Positions 47,379 to 57,214 of a DNA stretch of 64,000 nucleotides are shown here, one piece after another (the first letter of the stretch is position 1; each line of letters opens with the position of its first letter). The stretch is from Scrofimicrobium sp. R131 (GTDB lineage: Bacteria; Actinomycetota; Actinomycetes; Actinomycetales; Actinomycetaceae): NCBI RefSeq assembly GCF_040256745.1, contig NZ_CP138335.1:310001-374000 (forward strand), in the 5' to 3' direction. Position numbers and translations under genes: made by a program. The notes beneath the pieces were generated by a model that had not been told where the DNA came from, did no database searches, and saw only the letters and a program-made list of their open reading frames with translations.

Positions 47379-50273
47379 ATGGTCTCTCCTCTTACCGATT
47401 ACCAAGCTAAGTACTTTGCACACCAGTTGCAGTGCAGCTATGCGAATGACCATGTTGGTAAGATTGCTGGTCTATTGTTTGACGCCCAAGTGGAGCCGAA
47501 GCCGCACCAGATCGACGCCGCCCTGTTCGCGCTGCAGACACCGTTTCTGCCGGGCGTGATCCTCGCCGATGAGGTCGGCCTCGGGAAAACGATCGAGGCG
47601 GGCATCGTCATTTCGCAGTACTGGGCGGAACGCCGCCGCAGCATTCTGATCGTTGCCCCGTCGAGCCTTCGGCAGCAGTGGCAGCAGGAGTTGTATGAAA
47701 AGTTTCTGCTTCCGTCTGCCATTCTCGATTCAAAGTCGAAGGACACGTTGCTAGCTGGTGTGGCTCGAAGTCCGACTCAGGTGCTGATCTGCTCTTACGA
47801 GTTCGCGCTCCGGCATGAGACCGCACTGCTCAGGGCATGGGATCTGGTGGTTGCGGACGAGGCACACCGGCTGCGGAACTTCTGGACGGGCAAAACCAAG
47901 GCCGCCGAGGCAGTCGCGCACATAGTTGGCGGTGCACACAAGACCGTCCTGCTGACTGCGACGCCGCTGCAGAACAAGCTCGAGGAACTGTATGGGCTGG
48001 TCTCGATCTTCGACCCTGACTACTTCTATTCCCTTGATACGTTCCGGGAGCGGTATGTCAAGAAGCGTGCCTTCGGGGGTGACGACGACCTGGTCGAGCG
48101 TGTCGCCACCGTCTCGAAGCGCACGCTGCGGCGCGATGCCGACAAGTACATCCACTTCACCAAGCGCCTGCCGATGACGGTTGAGTTCACCCCGTCGCCC
48201 GACGAGGCGCGGCTTTACGATCTGGTGAACGATTACCTGCAGCGCGATGAGCTCTTTGCCTTCGCGGACAGTCAGCGTCACCTCTGTGCCCTGATCATCC
48301 GCAAGCGTCTCGGTTCGTCGACCTACGCGGTCGCGAGCACGCTGGAGAATATCGCCAACCGTCTGGCCGATGAGGTTGCCGCCGGGCAGCGTCGCGACGG
48401 CCGCGGTGGTCTGGTCGCAGCAGACTTTGCCGTCGACGACGAGATCACCAGCGAGGAGCTGGAGGAGGCCGAAGAGATCAGCGGACGCACGGAAGCCCGC
48501 TCCTCTGTGCCGCTGGACGCGTCGTTGCTGGAGGCGATGCGTGCCGAGGTTGCGGAGCTGCGTGAGTACGCGGCGTTGGCTCGTTCTATCACCGAGAATC
48601 AGAAGGCGGTCAAGCTTGGAGAGGCGCTCGACCTTGGCTTCGAGCGGTTGCGTGAGTTGCAAGCTCCGGAGAAGGTGATCATCTTCACCGAGTCGACCAA
48701 GACGCAGGAGTACATCGCACGTACTCTGCGGGAGGCGGGTCGAGGGGAGGGGCTCGTTCTGTTCAACGGTTCGAACAACTTGCCGGAGCAGACTGAGATC
48801 TACCGGGCCTGGTTGGAAAAGAACAAAGACGGCGACCTGATCACCGGCATCGCCGCCGTGGATCGGCGCAAGGCGCTCGTGGACTACTTCCGCACCGAGG
48901 GCACAATCATGATCGCGACCGAGGCCGCAGCGGAGGGCATCAACCTGCAGTTCTGCTCGATGCTCGTCAACTACGACCTGCCCTGGAACCCGCAGCGGGT
49001 CGAGCAGCGCATCGGACGCGTGCATCGCTTCGGGCAGAAGCACAACGTCGTCGTCGTGAACTTCTCGAACAAGGGCAACATCGCCGAGCAGCGCATTCTG
49101 GAGCTGCTGACGAACAAGTTCCAACTGTTCTCCAGCGTCTTCGGCGCCAGCGACGAGGTGCTCGGCGCGATCGAGGACGGGCTGGACTTCGAGAAGACCA
49201 TCAGCGACATCCTCACCCGCTGCAAAACCGCCGACGAGCTGGACTCGGCGTTCCGGAAGCTGGAGGATCAATACGCAAGTGAGATCTCGCGCGAGATGGC
49301 CAACGCCAAAGCAAAGGTCTTCGACAACCTCGACCCCCACGTCCAGGATCGCCTCAAGGCATACGACACTCAGTCCGGCGAGGTGCTCAACAAGTTCGAG
49401 CGCCTACTGCTCGCGGTGACTCGGCACGAACTGGACGAGCACGCCACCTTCGAGGGCGACGGGCGCACCTTCGTGCTGAACCAGTCGCCAGTGAAGGACG
49501 CGCCTACCGGGCGCTACTATTTCAAGTCCCAACCGCTGGAGAACGCCCACCAATACCGATATGCGGGCCCCTTAGCTCAGCACGTGGTCGAGTCTTCGAA
49601 GGCTCATGACACCCCTACGCGTGAGCTGACTTTCTCGCTGGGCCAGTCGGAGCGTGTTAGCAGTGCAATCCGTGCGCTGGAGGGCGCTAGTGGCGAGCTT
49701 ACTGTTGGTGTTGTGACCTTTCGGATGAGCGCGAACAAGGAGGATGTCTCCGAGTCCTACTTGCTCGCCGGCGCACTGACCGATGACGATCGGTGGCTCG
49801 ACGAGGAGTATGTCGCAGACATCCTCGACCTCGCCTGCATCGACGTCGGAACAGCGCCGGTGGCGATCGACAAGAGCCGTTTCACGCCACACCTGGACAT
49901 TCGCCGGGCTGAGCTGGAGAAAGAAGTCCAGGGGCGCAACGCTCGTTACTACGACCAGCAGGAGGAAATGTTCTACCGCAACAAGCAGGATCGCAAGGCT
50001 GAGTGTGATGCTGTCATCCGCGACTACCGAGCCAAGGAGAAGGAAACCCGCAGGCTCGCCCAGCAGGCCAACGACCCGATGGAGCGGAATCGCCTAAAAA
50101 AAGTTGCCCGCAAGTGGGATCAACGTGCCGAGGAGGTTGACGAGGAGTTCCGAGCTATGAGCAAGAAGCTGCGGGCCGAGGCGGACAGGTTGCTGGAGAT
50201 GATTGAGCAGGCCCTCCAGGGAGCCCAGGAGAGTGAGCACCTGTTCACGATTCGTTGGCGCATAATTGGATAG
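47379..50273 (+). CDS. SNF2/HepA-type helicase of the defence island
   Basis: 964 residues from the ATG at 47379 with GAGGGGG upstream; an in-frame GTG at 47346 lacks one. Superfamily 2: Walker A ADEVGLGKT (63-71), DEAH in VVADEAHRLRN, LLTATPLQNKLEELYGLVSIFD, and C-terminal helicase motifs TEAAAEGINLQFC and QRVEQRIGRVHRFGQKH. The HepA/RapA-like core fills residues 40-630. A unique region and a charged coiled coil (about 840-955) follow. It is the first gene of the cluster; mod starts 60 bases after its stop. In type III-like defence operons such a helicase probably translocates on invading DNA. Codon and base composition are close to the host. Confidence 0.9.
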   Translation: MVSPLTDYQAKYFAHQLQCSYANDHVGKIAGLLFDAQVEPKPHQIDAALFALQTPFLPGVILADEVGLGKTIEAGIVISQYWAERRRSILIVAPSSLRQQWQQELYEKFLLPSAILDSKSKDTLLAGVARSPTQVLICSYEFALRHETALLRAWDLVVADEAHRLRNFWTGKTKAAEAVAHIVGGAHKTVLLTATPLQNKLEELYGLVSIFDPDYFYSLDTFRERYVKKRAFGGDDDLVERVATVSKRTLRRDADKYIHFTKRLPMTVEFTPSPDEARLYDLVNDYLQRDELFAFADSQRHLCALIIRKRLGSSTYAVASTLENIANRLADEVAAGQRRDGRGGLVAADFAVDDEITSEELEEAEEISGRTEARSSVPLDASLLEAMRAEVAELREYAALARSITENQKAVKLGEALDLGFERLRELQAPEKVIIFTESTKTQEYIARTLREAGRGEGLVLFNGSNNLPEQTEIYRAWLEKNKDGDLITGIAAVDRRKALVDYFRTEGTIMIATEAAAEGINLQFCSMLVNYDLPWNPQRVEQRIGRVHRFGQKHNVVVVNFSNKGNIAEQRILELLTNKFQLFSSVFGASDEVLGAIEDGLDFEKTISDILTRCKTADELDSAFRKLEDQYASEISREMANAKAKVFDNLDPHVQDRLKAYDTQSGEVLNKFERLLLAVTRHELDEHATFEGDGRTFVLNQSPVKDAPTGRYYFKSQPLENAHQYRYAGPLAQHVVESSKAHDTPTRELTFSLGQSERVSSAIRALEGASGELTVGVVTFRMSANKEDVSESYLLAGALTDDDRWLDEEYVADILDLACIDVGTAPVAIDKSRFTPHLDIRRAELEKEVQGRNARYYDQQEEMFYRNKQDRKAECDAVIRDYRAKEKETRRLAQQANDPMERNRLKKVARKWDQRAEEVDEEFRAMSKKLRAEADRLLEMIEQALQGAQESEHLFTIRWRIIG

Positions 50274-50333
50274 ATAACGTACTTTGAGCAAATCGGATGC
50301 AGACTGGCTAGATCATGAAAGAGAATTGTCTGA

Positions 50334-52180
50334 ATGACTGACGAGATCTACGAGACATCACCTACTACGCCTGACTTTAGGACCGAGCTTGCCAGGCAGC
50401 TTGCTGATCTGGTACCCGAGGCTATCGCGGACGGAAAGGTGGATGTCGAGAAGCTCAAGGAACTGCTCGACGATGACGCGGCTGATAGTAGTGAGCGGTT
50501 TGGACTCTTTTGGCCTGGCAAGAAGCGAGCCCTGCGAGCTGCGCAGGAGCCGACCTCAGCAACCTTGAAGCCTGACTTCGAGAACTCGAAGGACTGGGAC
50601 ACGACCAAGAACGTCTTCATCGAGGGCGACAACCTTGAGGTTCTTAAGATTCTGCAGAAGCACTACCACGCCAAGATCAAGATGATCTACATCGATCCTC
50701 CGTACAACACCGGTAAAGACTTCGTCTACCCGGACAACTACAAGGAGGGCCTGGACACCTATCTCGAGTGGACACGCCAGGTCAACGAGGAGGGTAAGAA
50801 GGTCACGACCAACGCCGAAACCGAGGGCCGCTACCACTCCAACTGGCTCAACATGATGTACCCGCGGCTCAAACTCGCTCGAAACTTGCTCACCGATGAT
50901 GGAGCAATACTGATTTCAATAGGCGACAATGAAATCGCGGGCTTGCGATTGCTATGTAACGAAGTATTCGGTGAGAATAATTTCGTCGGAGCGTTTTCTC
51001 GGACGAGTGCGGAAGGCGGTGGTCTAGCAAAGCAGATCATAAAGGGGCATGACTATGTGTTGATATACGCTCGAAATCTCACAAACTTTCCTCCACTACT
51101 CAGACCGAAAGATATACGCGGTAGAAGAGTAAGCCGATCCGGAGAAGATACTGGATCGAGGAAGACTGGTTTCGGCGGGAATTTGGTAAGTATGGAACAT
51201 GCTTTTATGAAGAAATTCTTGAGTATTACGACGACTCTAAACTGGAGGAAATAAATGCGGGATTAGCGGACGGACGCTATGTATTGACGCCCAAGAGTGG
51301 AGGGCATATTGTGGGCCGGTACCGTAAGATTGCTGAAGATGGGTCGAAATTTCATTCAGTAATAAAGCACCTAAATGCTGATGGAGTACGTGATCTACGG
51401 AAGTTAGGCGGATTGGACGCCTATTTTGACTTTCCAAAGCCGGTGTCGTTGATTCGAGATCTCGTCCTCGGAGCCACTTTTACGAGCAAAAACCGCGAGG
51501 ATATTATATTAGACTTTTTTTCTGGATCGGGTACCACAGCTCAGGCTGTAATGGAAGCTAACGCGGTCGATGGCGGGAATCGGCGTTTTATATTAGTTCA
51601 GATTCCGGAGCCCCTGGCTAAGGGCGTGGCTCAAGATAACCATGAATTTGGGACTATTGCGGATGTGTCTAGAGAGCGCATCAAACGCGCAGGAGGTTTT
51701 GTCGCGACTGATCTGGCAATGCAACCTCTAAAATCTGCCTTGCCGATCGACCTGGGATTCAGGTCGTATCAATTGAGTGAGACTTGTTTTACAGAGTGGC
51801 ATGTGTCGAGTGATGTTGAGGTGGATGCGTTGCAGCAGCGTTTGCTGAGTCTTCGTGATAGTGCGACCGATGACGCGAGTGCTGATGATTTGCTCACTGA
51901 GATTCTGCTCAAGCAGGGTTACTCGTTGACCGAATCGGTTGCACCGGCTGAGGTTGGTGGTCTTGATGTCCGGGTTGTGCGGGATCGGGATGGTGACATT
52001 GCCGTGTTGGCGTACTTGAACGAGCATGTTAAGCCGACGCTTGAGCAGCTTCGTGCGTTTGTGGAGGAGTCTCCGATGCGGATCATCGTGCTTGAGGATG
52101 CGTTCCAGGGCGATGATGAGCTCAAGACCAATTTGGCCCAGCTCGCTAGAGCCAAGGGAGTTGAGGTCTGGACAGCATGA
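50334..52180 (+). pseudogene. mod: Type III DNA-methyltransferase (Mod), frameshifted
   Basis: Beta-class adenine methylase, about 615 residues if intact. Motif IV IYIDPPYNTGKDF lies at about residue 116. The target-recognition region follows, then motif I as ILDFFSGSGTTAQAVME, then the usual Mod C-terminus. The reading frame breaks between about 51120 and 51160: frame one runs to a stop at 51254, and the continuation (WIEEDWFRREFGKYG, then KSGGHIVGRYRKI) is in another frame to 52180. No simple-sequence repeat lies at the break, so this is not an obvious phase switch. The central part (about 50880-51730) is much richer in A+T and rare codons than its flanks. The stop overlaps res by ATGA. Confidence 0.85.
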
Positions 52181-55100
52181 GTATGAAGACGAGTGCAGCG
52201 AGTGGATCAGGATTCCAGTTTGACGCTAGTCAGCCGTATCAGTTGGATGCGATCTCGTCGGTGGTTGACCTATTTGACGGGCAGCCGAGGGATGTGGACA
52301 AGCTACTGTCGACGCTGCATGGACGGGTCGATGTCGAGATAGATGAGCAAATCGAACTGTCGGGGGTGGCAGCACATGCTTTACGTGAGGCAGAAATCGC
52401 CTCCGAAGTAGGTGCGGTCGGGAACAGTCTTGTGCTTGATCGAGAAGTAGTCCTCGCGAACCTTCAGCGTGTGCAGGATAGGAATGGTCTTGAGGTAGCG
52501 TCCTCGCTTGCGGGCGATGCGTTTGACTTTGATATCGAGATGGAGACGGGGACAGGTAAGACCTATGTCTACCTGCGTACCATCTTTGATCTGGCAGTTC
52601 GGTACAACTTTACGAAGTTTGTGATTCTGGTGCCGAGCGTGGCGATCCGTGAGGGTGTAAGTACGAGCATTCGGCTTATGCGTGAGCATTTTGAGAGCCT
52701 CTATAGGCCACAGGGCATCACTTTTGATGATTCAATCTATAGGGGCAAGAATGCTGAGGAGGTCCAGTCTTTTGCGACTTCCCCGAATGTGCAGATCTTG
52801 ATCATGACGATCGACTCGATTCGTGGGAACGCGAACACCCGAATCATCCACCAAACCCGTGACAAGCTAAACGGATTGCGGCCGATTGACTACCTGAAGG
52901 CGACGCGTCCGGTCGTGATTATGGATGAGCCCCAGAATATGGAGTCTCGATTGTCGCAGTCGGCGGTGGGCGAACTCGACCCTGTCTTCACCCTGCGTTA
53001 CAGTGCGACGCACAAGAAACAACGTAACGTCGTCTATAGGCTTGATCCGGTTGACGCACATGACCTGGGACTAGTGAAGCAAATTGTCGTGGCTGAGGTG
53101 GCGCAGCAAGGTGCGGATGCGACACCGTACATAAGGCTGGTTGAGGTCCGCCGGGAGCCGTCATGGTCTGCTCGGTTGGAGTTGACCTGTCGGCGGGCGG
53201 ATGGTTCGCTCGAGCGGCGGATTGTGAGTGTGAAGCAGCATCAAGAGTTGTCCGATGAGCGTATCACCAACAATCCGATCTACGAGGGTTGGCGTATCAA
53301 CGAGATGAGTATTGATCCTGTCTATGTTGATCTCACGCTGCATGGTTTCTTGTATGAGGGAGAAAGCATCGGTGCGTCGGCCGGCGCAATCTACAAGGAG
53401 ATGATCCGTGAGACAGTACGGGAACATCTTCGTAAGGAAGCGATGCTCCGTGCAAGAGGTATCAAGGTGCTTAGTTTGTTCTTCGTTGACAAGGTTGCCA
53501 GTTACCTGGGTGATGGTATGAACAACGAAGATGCCAATGGAGATTTTGCTCAGTGGTTTGATGAGGTCTTTGTCGAAGAGCGTGCGAAGTCGGCACGTTA
53601 CCAGGAACTGCTACCGCAGGAGCCGAGAGAGTTGCGGCGGGCCTACTTTTCCCAGATTCGGCGCGGCAAGACGGTTAAGTTCCAGGACTCGTCTGGCACG
53701 ACCAAAGCTGATGACGGCGCCTATGAACTGATCATGCAGCAAAAAGAGCGACTCCTAGATGAGACCGAACCTGTTCGGTTTATCTTTAGCCACTCTGCCT
53801 TGCGGGAGGGTTGGGATAACCCGAATGTTTTTCAGATCTGTACGCTGCGCGAGATGGGCGCGGAGACCGAGCGTCGACAGACTATCGGGCGGGGCTTGCG
53901 TCTGCCGGTCGCCAAGACCCAAGAGGGCTTTGTGCGCGTGGCTGACCGTGGAGTCGCCACGCTGACCGTTGTTGCGAACGAGGCCTATACCAAGTTTGCC
54001 GATGCTCTTCAGCGTGAGTACAAGGAAGCAGGCGTTGATATCGGCCGGGTTCGTAGAGCAGAGTTCTCGAAGATTCCATTGCAGGACGAGAATGGTGCAC
54101 TCACAGACGATCTGTTTGGGTACCAGCGATCTGTTCAGGTTTGGGAGCACCTCAAGGACAAAGGCTTCATCGACAAAGACGGCACAGTCACGCCGAAGTT
54201 TCAGCCGAACCAGCTGGGATTCTACCTTGATCTACCAGAGGATCTAGCTTGGGCCGAACCCACCATTGTCGAGCTAGTTGAGCGTGCGAACATCGGCAAA
54301 TATGTTAAGTCCGTCAGTAAGCGTCAGGCCCGAGTGCTCAACAAGCGGCTCTATTCGACTCCGGAGTTTGAGGAGTTTTGGGAGGCGATCAGTCAGAAGA
54401 CCACCTACCGGGTCCGCGTCGAGCGCAATGAACTGATCGAGAACGTAATCCGCGCGATCCGGGAGGCCCCAAAGATCGAGGCACTGCGAATCCAGGTTAC
54501 CCGCGCGGGAGTAAAGGTGCTGCGAGGCGGCGCGAAGGGTGAAGAGCTTAGCTCCCGCTCGGCAGAACTTCGGGGTAGCTACGACTTACCTGACATCATC
54601 ACGGAACTGCAGGAGGCAACCTCCCTCACTCGCAGAACCATTGTTGACATTCTGGTCGGGAGCGAGCGGCTGGGCGAGTTCATCGGCAACCCGAATGACT
54701 TCATTGCGATGGTCAAGCGCGCCCTCCAGAGCGAGCTGGCGAAGATCGTGGTCGAGGGCATTCAGTACGAGCGGATCGCGGGCTCGGTCTACGAGCTTCG
54801 CGAGCTGCAGCGGGACGGCGAGGAGGAGAAAGAGCGCTTCCTCGACCAGATGTACAAGGTGCAGCACACCCAGAAGACCGACTTCGACTACGTCGTCTTC
54901 GACTCCGACGTCGAGCGCCAGTTCGCGGAGCTGCTCGACTCTCGCGAGGACATCAAGCTGTTCATGAAGCTACCCGCCAAGTTCAAGATCGATACCCCCG
55001 TCGGGCCATACAATCCCGACTGGGCAATCATTAAGCAGGAAGATGGAGAGGATCGGATTTACATGATCCGTGAGACAAAGAGCACGCTCGACGACTCGAA

Positions 55101-55206
55101 GCTCCGCCCAACCGAGCTCGCCAAGATCAAGTCCGCCAAGCGCCACTTCGAAGCCATCGGCATCGACGACTACGCGCGGGCGGTACCGGGAGTGTGGATG
55201 CTATGA
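52177..55206 (+). CDS. res: Type III restriction enzyme Res subunit (helicase-nuclease)
   Basis: 1,009 residues; ATG overlapping the mod stop (ATGA). SF2 motifs: Walker A METGTGKTY (about 126-134), motif II MDEPQNM (DEPQ form common in Res), ATHKK-type motif III, and motif VI QTIGRGLRLPV. The C-terminal PD-(D/E)xK nuclease is visible as YNPDWAI followed 10-15 residues later by IRETK. With Mod it translocates on unmodified DNA and cuts when two complexes meet. The frame is intact, unlike mod. Res normally needs Mod for assembly and recognition, so it is probably inactive now. GC content is lower than in the helicase gene. Confidence 0.92.
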   Translation: MSMKTSAASGSGFQFDASQPYQLDAISSVVDLFDGQPRDVDKLLSTLHGRVDVEIDEQIELSGVAAHALREAEIASEVGAVGNSLVLDREVVLANLQRVQDRNGLEVASSLAGDAFDFDIEMETGTGKTYVYLRTIFDLAVRYNFTKFVILVPSVAIREGVSTSIRLMREHFESLYRPQGITFDDSIYRGKNAEEVQSFATSPNVQILIMTIDSIRGNANTRIIHQTRDKLNGLRPIDYLKATRPVVIMDEPQNMESRLSQSAVGELDPVFTLRYSATHKKQRNVVYRLDPVDAHDLGLVKQIVVAEVAQQGADATPYIRLVEVRREPSWSARLELTCRRADGSLERRIVSVKQHQELSDERITNNPIYEGWRINEMSIDPVYVDLTLHGFLYEGESIGASAGAIYKEMIRETVREHLRKEAMLRARGIKVLSLFFVDKVASYLGDGMNNEDANGDFAQWFDEVFVEERAKSARYQELLPQEPRELRRAYFSQIRRGKTVKFQDSSGTTKADDGAYELIMQQKERLLDETEPVRFIFSHSALREGWDNPNVFQICTLREMGAETERRQTIGRGLRLPVAKTQEGFVRVADRGVATLTVVANEAYTKFADALQREYKEAGVDIGRVRRAEFSKIPLQDENGALTDDLFGYQRSVQVWEHLKDKGFIDKDGTVTPKFQPNQLGFYLDLPEDLAWAEPTIVELVERANIGKYVKSVSKRQARVLNKRLYSTPEFEEFWEAISQKTTYRVRVERNELIENVIRAIREAPKIEALRIQVTRAGVKVLRGGAKGEELSSRSAELRGSYDLPDIITELQEATSLTRRTIVDILVGSERLGEFIGNPNDFIAMVKRALQSELAKIVVEGIQYERIAGSVYELRELQRDGEEEKERFLDQMYKVQHTQKTDFDYVVFDSDVERQFAELLDSREDIKLFMKLPAKFKIDTPVGPYNPDWAIIKQEDGEDRIYMIRETKSTLDDSKLRPTELAKIKSAKRHFEAIGIDDYARAVPGVWML

Positions 55207-57182
55207 GGCTCATCTCCGCTCACGTCCAGGGCTACGGCCGGATCGTCGATTCCAAGATCAACTTGGATGCTAAGGTCATCGCTATCGTGGGGCCGAATGA
55301 GGCAGGCAAGACCACCCTGCTCAAGGCGCTCGCTCACGTCGATGGCGAGACCGCCGTGCCGGTACCTCAGCGTTCGCGAGCTACCGAAGTGACCGATCAG
55401 ACCCGTGTGACGACCTTCGACTACATCGTGGAGAAGGAAGATTGCACTGCCCTTGCGGATCTCGACTTGCACGAGCAGCCGACTCGCGCCCACGTTGCAC
55501 GCTCCGCTTCCGGAGACAAACTCATCGTGGACCTGATTCCAGCGCCTCGAAAGTCCGTGCAGCCACTCCAAGATGCACTCGACACCCTTAAGGCAGCAGC
55601 CGTCAAAGAAGACCTTGACGACTGGATCGATCCGAACACTACGTATGCCGATCCAGGTTCTGACGATCCGCATGATTACCGGGCGGAGCTCAGTTCCGTG
55701 GTCGAGGCTGTCGAGGCTGCGGTCGCGGAGATCGGCAGTGATCTTCCTGACGAAGCAGTTCAGACTGCGCAATCCCTCCGGGGTGTCACGCTTGCTGACG
55801 ACGTCGATGCGGAGTCGCTGCATGCGGCCTTCGATGCGATCATCGCGTGGTATGAGCGAGAAGACCCCGCTCCCGCCGCTCGCGAACGCGTCTGGAGGCG
55901 CACGCCGGACTTCATCCTTTTCGACGAGGCCGATCGCTCAATTCAATCCGCGTACACGTTCAACGATGCGCTGATCAACGACACCCCAGTCGCGCTTGCG
56001 AACCTTGCGGGCACAGCGTCACTCGACCTCGCAGAGCTTCTCCAGTTCGTTCGAACAGGAGACATTGCGCGTCGACGAACGGCGATTGTCCAGGCCAACA
56101 AGCGGATGGACGCCATCTTCGACGAAGCGTGGAAACAGTCGAAGCTGGCTGTCCACTTTGAGCTTGACGGTGATCAGCTTCGCATCGAGCTCATGGAGGA
56201 CGGCGACAACATCACAGTCTTCGACGAGCGCAGTGCCGGCCTCCGAATGTTCGTCGCTCTGATCGCCTTCCTGAAGGTTCATGGTTCGGAGCGTGCGCCG
56301 ATCTTGCTCATCGACGAGGCAGAGAACCATCTCCACATCGATGCGCAAGCGGATCTGGTCAATATGTTCGTCACGCAGGAGCACGCGATCAAGGTCATCT
56401 ACACGACCCACAGTCCTGCGTGCCTTCCGCCCGACCTTGGCACTGGAATTCGTGTGGTCGTACCGCGTCACGACAACTTCCAAGTGAGCGACGTGAAGAA
56501 CAGCTTCTGGCAAGGTGCAGCAGGCTACTCGCCTTTGATGCTTGCGATGGGTGCAGCAGCCGCTGCCTTCACACCCGCTCGCTACGTCGTCCTGGCCGAG
56601 GGGGCCACCGAGATGATCCTTCTACCTACGCTGATACGTTCCGCAACTGGACAGACGGATCTGCCCTATCAGGTAGCGCCAGGACTGTCCGAAGTCCCGA
56701 ACGACTTCCTGCCAAAACTCGACCTCGAGGCTGCCCACGTCGCATACCTCGTCGACAGTGATCATGGCGGGGCGAAGCTGAAGACTGCCCTCACAGAGGC
56801 TGGCGTGCCAGAGAGCCTCATCGCTGAGCTGGGATTGCCGGGGATCGAGAACGCCCTCGAGCCGGACGCCTACAGGGCGGCGATCTCGGCGCTGCTTCCT
56901 GAGTGCAATCCAGGAGCCACTGCAAGCGATCTTCCAGAAGTGCCACCGATTGCAGCAGAGACGGGAGCTTCTACTGCGAAGTGGATGTACGACTGGATCA
57001 AGAGCGTCGGGCTAAAGGCTCCGTCTAAGGTGGCGGTCGCGAATTGGCTGGTTGAGAACGACCGATCAACGCCGAGCGCTGAAGGGTCGGCGGTGTTGGT
57101 GTCGCTCCACGCGAACCTGGTGCGGGCGCTCGGGATAGAAAACGACGAGAGTCTGGCGAAGCCAGGAAAGGCAAGTCGGTAG
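55203..57182 (+). CDS. OLD-family ATPase with TOPRIM nuclease domain
   Basis: 659 residues from the ATG at 55203 that overlaps the res stop (ATGA); an in-frame GTG at 55194 also exists. ABC-type ATPase: Walker A VGPNEAGKTT (29-38) and Walker B LLIDEAENHLHIDAQ, with D-loop and switch region YTTHSPACLPP. The TOPRIM domain follows, with the acidic Glu in VLAEGATEMILL and the Asp pair in YLVDSDHGG. OLD proteins are ATP-controlled nucleases used against phages, alone or with helicases (Gabija-like). Here it is the fourth gene of the block and translationally coupled to res. No UvrD-type GajB partner is present. Confidence 0.88.
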   Translation: MRLISAHVQGYGRIVDSKINLDAKVIAIVGPNEAGKTTLLKALAHVDGETAVPVPQRSRATEVTDQTRVTTFDYIVEKEDCTALADLDLHEQPTRAHVARSASGDKLIVDLIPAPRKSVQPLQDALDTLKAAAVKEDLDDWIDPNTTYADPGSDDPHDYRAELSSVVEAVEAAVAEIGSDLPDEAVQTAQSLRGVTLADDVDAESLHAAFDAIIAWYEREDPAPAARERVWRRTPDFILFDEADRSIQSAYTFNDALINDTPVALANLAGTASLDLAELLQFVRTGDIARRRTAIVQANKRMDAIFDEAWKQSKLAVHFELDGDQLRIELMEDGDNITVFDERSAGLRMFVALIAFLKVHGSERAPILLIDEAENHLHIDAQADLVNMFVTQEHAIKVIYTTHSPACLPPDLGTGIRVVVPRHDNFQVSDVKNSFWQGAAGYSPLMLAMGAAAAAFTPARYVVLAEGATEMILLPTLIRSATGQTDLPYQVAPGLSEVPNDFLPKLDLEAAHVAYLVDSDHGGAKLKTALTEAGVPESLIAELGLPGIENALEPDAYRAAISALLPECNPGATASDLPEVPPIAAETGASTAKWMYDWIKSVGLKAPSKVAVANWLVENDRSTPSAEGSAVLVSLHANLVRALGIENDESLAKPGKASR

Positions 57183-57214
57183 TCAGGGCAAACGAGTCCA
57201 CTATAGCCATCGAT

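Noticed and set aside
51284..52180. A separate second methylase gene
   Set aside because: It carries only motif I and the Mod C-terminus and continues the 50334 gene in another frame, so it is one broken gene.
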